DNA of 64,000 nucleotides from Actinomyces culturomici (GTDB lineage Bacteria; Actinomycetota; Actinomycetes; Actinomycetales; Actinomycetaceae), in assembly GCF_900499005.1 (NCBI RefSeq), contig NZ_LS991316.1, positions 1,459,920 through 1,523,919 of the forward strand, written 5' to 3'. Shown one piece after another: positions 61,289 to 64,000 of this stretch (positions are counted from its first letter, which is position 1; each line of letters starts with the position of its first letter). Both the position numbers and the translations under genes were made by a program. The notes under the pieces were generated by a model. The model was not told where the DNA came from, made no database searches, and was given only the letters and a program-made list of their open reading frames with translations.

Positions 61289-61930
61289 ATGGGTCAGAAG
61301 CGCACACGGATGAGCGGCTTCGCGCGCCGGGAGCAGCTCGTCGAGGTCGGGCGCTCGCTTTTCGCGCTCAAGGGCTTCGATGCGACGAGCGTCGAGGAGA
61401 TCGCCGCGAAGGCGAAGGTGTCCAAGCCCGTCGTCTACGAGCACTTCGGCGGCAAGGAGGGCCTGTACGCGGTGGTCGTGGACCGAGAAGTCCAGTCCCT
61501 CGTCACCTCCCTCCATTCCTCCCTGGAGTCGTCCGATCGCCCTCGGATCCTCTTGGAGAACGCCACGCTCGCCCTGCTCGAGTACATCGAATCGAATTCG
61601 GACGGCTTCCGCGTCCTTGTGCGCGATGCGCCGAATGATCGGACGCAGGGGTCCTTCTCCTCGGTCCTCGGCGATGTCGCGTCGAGGGTCGAGCATCTCC
61701 TGGCCGAGCAGTTCGCCAAGGGCGACATCTCGCCGGCCCTCGCCCCGCTGTACGCGCAGATGCTCGTGGGCCTCATCGCCCAGGTCGGCCAGTGGTGGCT
61801 GGATGAGCGGCGCATGAAGAAGGACGAAGTCGCCGTGCACGTGGTGAACCTCGTGTGGAACGGCGTGCGGCACATGCAGCCGAAGCCGGCTCTGCTCGTG
61901 TGCCAGGAGCCCGGCGCGGCGAAGGAATGA
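61289..61930 (+). CDS. TetR-family regulator
   Basis: Repressor of 213 residues. The N-terminal HTH (RREQLVEVGRSLFALKGFDATSVEEIAAKAKVSKPVVYEHFGGKEGLYAVVV, as TetR helices 1-4) and a helical ligand domain are evident. A GGATAATCC box lies just upstream of the ATG. It sits beside tRNA-Gln/glmU, a frequent actinobacterial context. Its stop overlaps the start of the MarR gene (ATGA). The ligand is unknown. Confidence 0.9.
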   Translation: MGQKRTRMSGFARREQLVEVGRSLFALKGFDATSVEEIAAKAKVSKPVVYEHFGGKEGLYAVVVDREVQSLVTSLHSSLESSDRPRILLENATLALLEYIESNSDGFRVLVRDAPNDRTQGSFSSVLGDVASRVEHLLAEQFAKGDISPALAPLYAQMLVGLIAQVGQWWLDERRMKKDEVAVHVVNLVWNGVRHMQPKPALLVCQEPGAAKE

Positions 61931-62493
61931 CCGAAGTCTCGACATCGAGTATCTTGAATCGCGTGAGATTCGCGGATGAAGTTGCAGGCATCGTCGCCGC
62001 ATGGTCGAGGGAGCGCCCGGACCTCGACTCCTCCCCCATGCTCGTCCTCTCGCGCGTCTCCCGCCTCGCCCGGCGCCTCGACCTCGAACGGCGCAAGGCC
62101 TTCGCCGATCACGGGCTCGAGCCCTGGGAGTTCGACGTCCTGTCCTCCTTGCGCAGGGCGGGCAGCGCTTCGGGCCTGACCCCCGGCGCCCTCATGGCCG
62201 AGCTCCTCGTCTCCTCCGGGACGATGACGAACCGGATCGACCGCCTCGAATCGAAGGGCCTCGTCTCGCGCTCCCCCTCGCCCCAGGACCGGCGGGTCGT
62301 TCTCGTCACCCTCACCGAGCCGGGGCGCACGCGCGTCGACGGCGCCCTCGCCTCACTCCTGGCCTGCGAGGAGGCGGTCCTCGCCCCGCTCGACGAGGAG
62401 GCGCGTCACCGCCTCGCGGATCTCCTCACCCCCCTCCTCCTCCCCTTCGAGGCCCCGGCCTGCGCGAAGGGACGCGGGAGGGCGGCGGAGTGA
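61927..62493 (+). CDS. MarR-family regulator
   Basis: Regulator of 188 residues from ATG 61927, overlapping the TetR gene. The winged helix is clear: LEPWEFDVLSSLRRAGSASG, LTPGALMAELLVSSGTMTNR, IDRLESKGLVSRSPSPQDRR, VVLVTLTEPGRTRVD. The order TetR-MarR-DUF4298 with two overlaps (ATGA, GTGA) implies a single translationally coupled unit. Confidence 0.93.
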   Translation: MTEVSTSSILNRVRFADEVAGIVAAWSRERPDLDSSPMLVLSRVSRLARRLDLERRKAFADHGLEPWEFDVLSSLRRAGSASGLTPGALMAELLVSSGTMTNRIDRLESKGLVSRSPSPQDRRVVLVTLTEPGRTRVDGALASLLACEEAVLAPLDEEARHRLADLLTPLLLPFEAPACAKGRGRAAE

Positions 62494-62798
62494 GCGGATC
62501 GGAGGCGCTCGAACGACTCGAGCGGATGGAGGGGCACTACCGCGACGCCCTCGCGCGCGTCGAAGCCGCAGAGGCGGGGCTGAAGGCGATCGAGGACTTC
62601 TTCGAGGCGATGCGCCCCCTCATGGACGCCTACGAGACGACCTGGCTCGCCGACCGCGAAGCCGTCGCCGAAGACGAGGCGCAGACCCTCGCGGTCCTGG
62701 GCGAGGACGCCGTCTGGGACCTGTGCACCGACCAGCACGGACTCGCCCAGGGGATGCTGCGCCTCGCCGCCGAGCACTTCTCGCCCCGCGGGATCTGA
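62490..62798 (+). CDS. DUF4298 protein, 102 aa
   Basis: Small helical protein starting at GTG 62490, which overlaps the MarR stop (GTGA). The ALERLERMEGHYRDALARVE opening and the C-terminal LGEDAVWDLCTDQHGLAQGM match DUF4298 (predicted coiled-coil, then a LSEDAVYNLL-like motif). There is no membrane segment. Function is unknown. Confidence 0.85.
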   Translation: MSGSEALERLERMEGHYRDALARVEAAEAGLKAIEDFFEAMRPLMDAYETTWLADREAVAEDEAQTLAVLGEDAVWDLCTDQHGLAQGMLRLAAEHFSPRGI

Positions 62799-62802
62799 GG
62801 CG

Positions 62803-62843
62803 CCGACCGCCACGCCGCGGCCGCCCGGGCGAACGGCGGTCGG
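62803..62843. terminator. Bidirectional hairpin, DUF4298 / DUF1540
   Basis: CCGACCGCC (62803-62811) pairs with GGCGGTCGG (62835-62843) between the convergent stops. Confidence 0.65.
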
Positions 62844-62858
62844 TCCGCTCGGCCCCGG

Positions 62859-63137
62859 TCAGCGGGCGGCGTAGGAGAGGCAGTCGGCGGTGGTGGCGCC
62901 GACTCGGATCGCCTCGGCGGTGCATTCGAGCGCGGAGTTGTGGACGCAGTCTGCCTTCTGGCAGGCGCCGACGAAGGGGGCCGCCGTCTCGAGGCCGCCC
63001 CTGACGTTGAGCGGGACGAAAGTCGTGCAGGTCTGGGCGAAACCGACGGTGATCGCGGCGGCGCCGCAGCTCTTGGTCTTGTTGTACGAGCAGCTCTCGA
63101 CGGAGCAGTCCAGGACTCGGGGCATTTCAAGGGGCAT
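62859..63137 (-). CDS. DUF1540 Cys-rich protein, 92 aa
   Basis: Small protein with two DUF1540-like Cys motifs: LDCSVESCSYNKTKSCGAAA with TC, and GACQKADCVHNSALECTAEA with DC. The CxxxxCxxN...C spacing suggests metal binding. ATG 63137 is preceded by GGAGAGATCGAG. No signal peptide. The 238-bp region upstream (63138-63375) contains a hairpin and no other gene. Confidence 0.9.
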   Translation of the reverse strand: MPLEMPRVLDCSVESCSYNKTKSCGAAAITVGFAQTCTTFVPLNVRGGLETAAPFVGACQKADCVHNSALECTAEAIRVGATTADCLSYAAR

Positions 63138-63280
63138 CTCGATCTCTCCTCATGATCCGGGGCCTCGATCCCATTCCTTCGAGGCGGATGATCCCATTGG
63201 AGCGCGAAAAACGACAGGCGTCGAGAAAGGGTCTATTCACGCAGGTCAAGAGGCATTCAATACGAGTCTCGCCCAGGCCG

Positions 63281-63306
63281 ATTCCGCACCGGGGGAGGTG
63301 CGGAAT
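63281..63306. other. Hairpin followed by T6 on the plus strand
   Basis: ATTCCGCACC (63281-63290) pairs with GGTGCGGAAT (63297-63306) around a 6-nt loop; TTTTTT follows at 63312-63317. On the plus strand it resembles an intrinsic terminator, but no plus-strand gene precedes it. On the minus strand it lies between the ABC-F gene and DUF1540, perhaps terminating or controlling there. Confidence 0.5.
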
Positions 63307-63375
63307 ACGCGTTTTTTCCGAGCGTCTCCCTCATCTAATTCATCGAGGACGCGGACTCGCCGACTGCGGGAACGC

Positions 63376-64000
63376 CTATTCGAGGAGCTCGGCGGCCTGA
63401 AGCCACGCGTCCTCGAGCTCGGCGATCTCGGACAGCGCGCGGAAATGCCGTGCCGACGCCTCCTGGAGCTCCGACACCGCGGAAGGATCCGATGCGACCT
63501 CGTGCCCGAGCGCTTCCAGGCGCGCCTCGAGACCCCCCGCTTCGCTCCGGAGCCTCTCCAGGCGCCGCTCGATCCGATCCGCCTCCTTCTTCGCGGCCCG
63601 CCGCGCGGCGGCGTCGCTCAGCGCCGGGGCCTGCGGCAGCGCTTCGGCGGGCGTCGGCTGCGAGGCCTGCGCGGCCCCGCCCTCGGCCCGCAGGCGCAGG
63701 TACTGCTCGACCCCGCCGGGCAGGGCGCGGATCGTCCCGTCGCCCAACAGCGCCACCTGGTGATCGGTCACGCGCTCGAGCAGGTACCGGTCGTGCGAGA
63801 CGACGACGAGCGTGCCGGGGAAGGAGTCGAGGAGGTCCTCCATCGCGGCGAGCGTGTCCGTGTCGAGGTCGTTCGTCGGCTCGTCGAGGAGGAGCACGTT
63901 CGGGGAGGCCATGAGGAGGCGCATGAGCTGGAGGCGCCGCCTCTCGCCGCCGGAGATCTCCGAGATGCGCGTGTAGGCGCGCTGGCGCGTGAAGCCCATC
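63376..64000 (-). CDS. ABC-F family ATPase, C-terminal part (cut by window edge)
   Basis: Partial gene whose 5' part lies beyond the right edge. The visible 207 residues contain the second nucleotide-binding site: signature ISGGERRRLQLMRLLMASP, Walker B VLLLDEPTNDLD and switch His VVVSHDRYLLERV. A C-terminal coiled coil (DAARRAAKKEADRIERRLER onward) of the Uup type follows. ABC-F proteins act on ribosomes; the Uup-like coiled coil binds nucleic acid. Confidence 0.9.
   Translation of the reverse strand, partial: MGFTRQRAYTRISEISGGERRRLQLMRLLMASPNVLLLDEPTNDLDTDTLAAMEDLLDSFPGTLVVVSHDRYLLERVTDHQVALLGDGTIRALPGGVEQYLRLRAEGGAAQASQPTPAEALPQAPALSDAAARRAAKKEADRIERRLERLRSEAGGLEARLEALGHEVASDPSAVSELQEASARHFRALSEIAELEDAWLQAAELLE

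Noticed and set aside
63281-63317. A plus-strand intrinsic terminator for the TetR-MarR-DUF4298 unit
   Set aside because: The convergent DUF1540 gene lies between, and a closer bidirectional hairpin exists at 62803-62843; the role of the 63281 hairpin is left open.

Overview
The window is a GC-rich chromosomal segment from an actinobacterium. Gene content points to the Actinomycetales, most likely the Actinomyces/Schaalia group: AdnAB instead of RecBCD or AddAB, DUF3107 and DUF3117 proteins, prfB-ftsE-ftsX with an M23 peptidase and smpB/ssrA, a Tad pilus locus, and a tmRNA tag (AEQNRTDYVLAA) of actinobacterial type. Species cannot be fixed from the sequence alone. About 56 protein genes, one tmRNA and one tRNA-Gln are supported. 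Genes are tightly packed, with many ATGA, GTGA or TGATG overlaps. Most transcription units end in long GC-rich hairpins without U-tracts.

Layout. 1-0.9 kb: two small unknown overlapping genes just past the 3' end of ssrA. 0.9-11 kb, all minus strand: prfB, ftsE, ftsX, an M23 peptidase, smpB, two large YhgE/Pip membrane proteins, then ssrA (division and ribosome rescue). 11.3-17.1 kb, plus strand: a two-component system followed by a COG1840-type (iron-like) ABC importer. 17.2-23.3 kb, minus strand: gdhA, then a Tad pilus operon (tadA, tadB, tadC, a small Flp/DUF4244-like protein, two TadE-like proteins and a TadG-like one). 23.4-31.1 kb: an APH-like kinase facing the large adnA-adnB double-strand-break resection pair. 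31.2-32.2 kb: DUF3107 and a ferritin-like protein. 32.3-36.9 kb: a FadR-type regulator and a sugar-acid operon (DUF1537 kinase, beta-hydroxyacid dehydrogenase, GntP permease). 37.2-38.9 kb: a DEAD-box helicase. 39.0-40.9 kb: a YtrA-type regulator with an ABC exporter. 41.2-43.6 kb: glycogen phosphorylase. 43.9-47.1 kb: MarC and PHP proteins, divergent from an Xaa-Pro aminopeptidase. 47.1-48.3 kb: a gene-poor, repeat-rich scar with an apparent insertion-sequence remnant. 48.3-53.0 kb: a YflT-like protein, an MgtE-N/CBS protein, a DUF1003 protein, Mrp and an O-methyltransferase. 53.1-56.2 kb: DUF3117, a LOG-family protein, DapE, and divergent purine nucleoside phosphorylase. 56.3-58.1 kb: a C39-like cysteine-protease-fold protein coupled to a BMP-family lipoprotein. 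58.2-61.1 kb: rplY, prs, a shortened glmU and tRNA-Gln. 61.3-64 kb: TetR, MarR, DUF4298 and DUF1540 genes, and the C-terminal part of an ABC-F ATPase running off the right edge.

How the genes work together. FtsEX plus the M23 enzyme would hydrolyse septal peptidoglycan. SmpB and tmRNA rescue stalled ribosomes. The two-component system probably controls the adjacent importer through tandem GTTACC sites. The FadR-type protein probably controls the sugar-acid operon through twin CCTC-N-GAGG sites around a recognisable promoter. YtrA has a 16-bp palindrome at its own promoter, and glgP carries a LacI-type operator.

The least expected signals are: a GlmU lacking its acetyltransferase domain although glmU-prs order is kept; a dispersed sequence based on ATCGACGAGGCCGGGGC that lies between genes and in frame inside proteins; a 109-bp tandem duplication of the 3' end of the YflT-like gene; the iteron-like and inverted repeats at 47.3-47.7 kb; and the C39-like/BMP-lipoprotein pair. 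No CRISPR array, complete prophage, complete insertion sequence or replication origin was seen.
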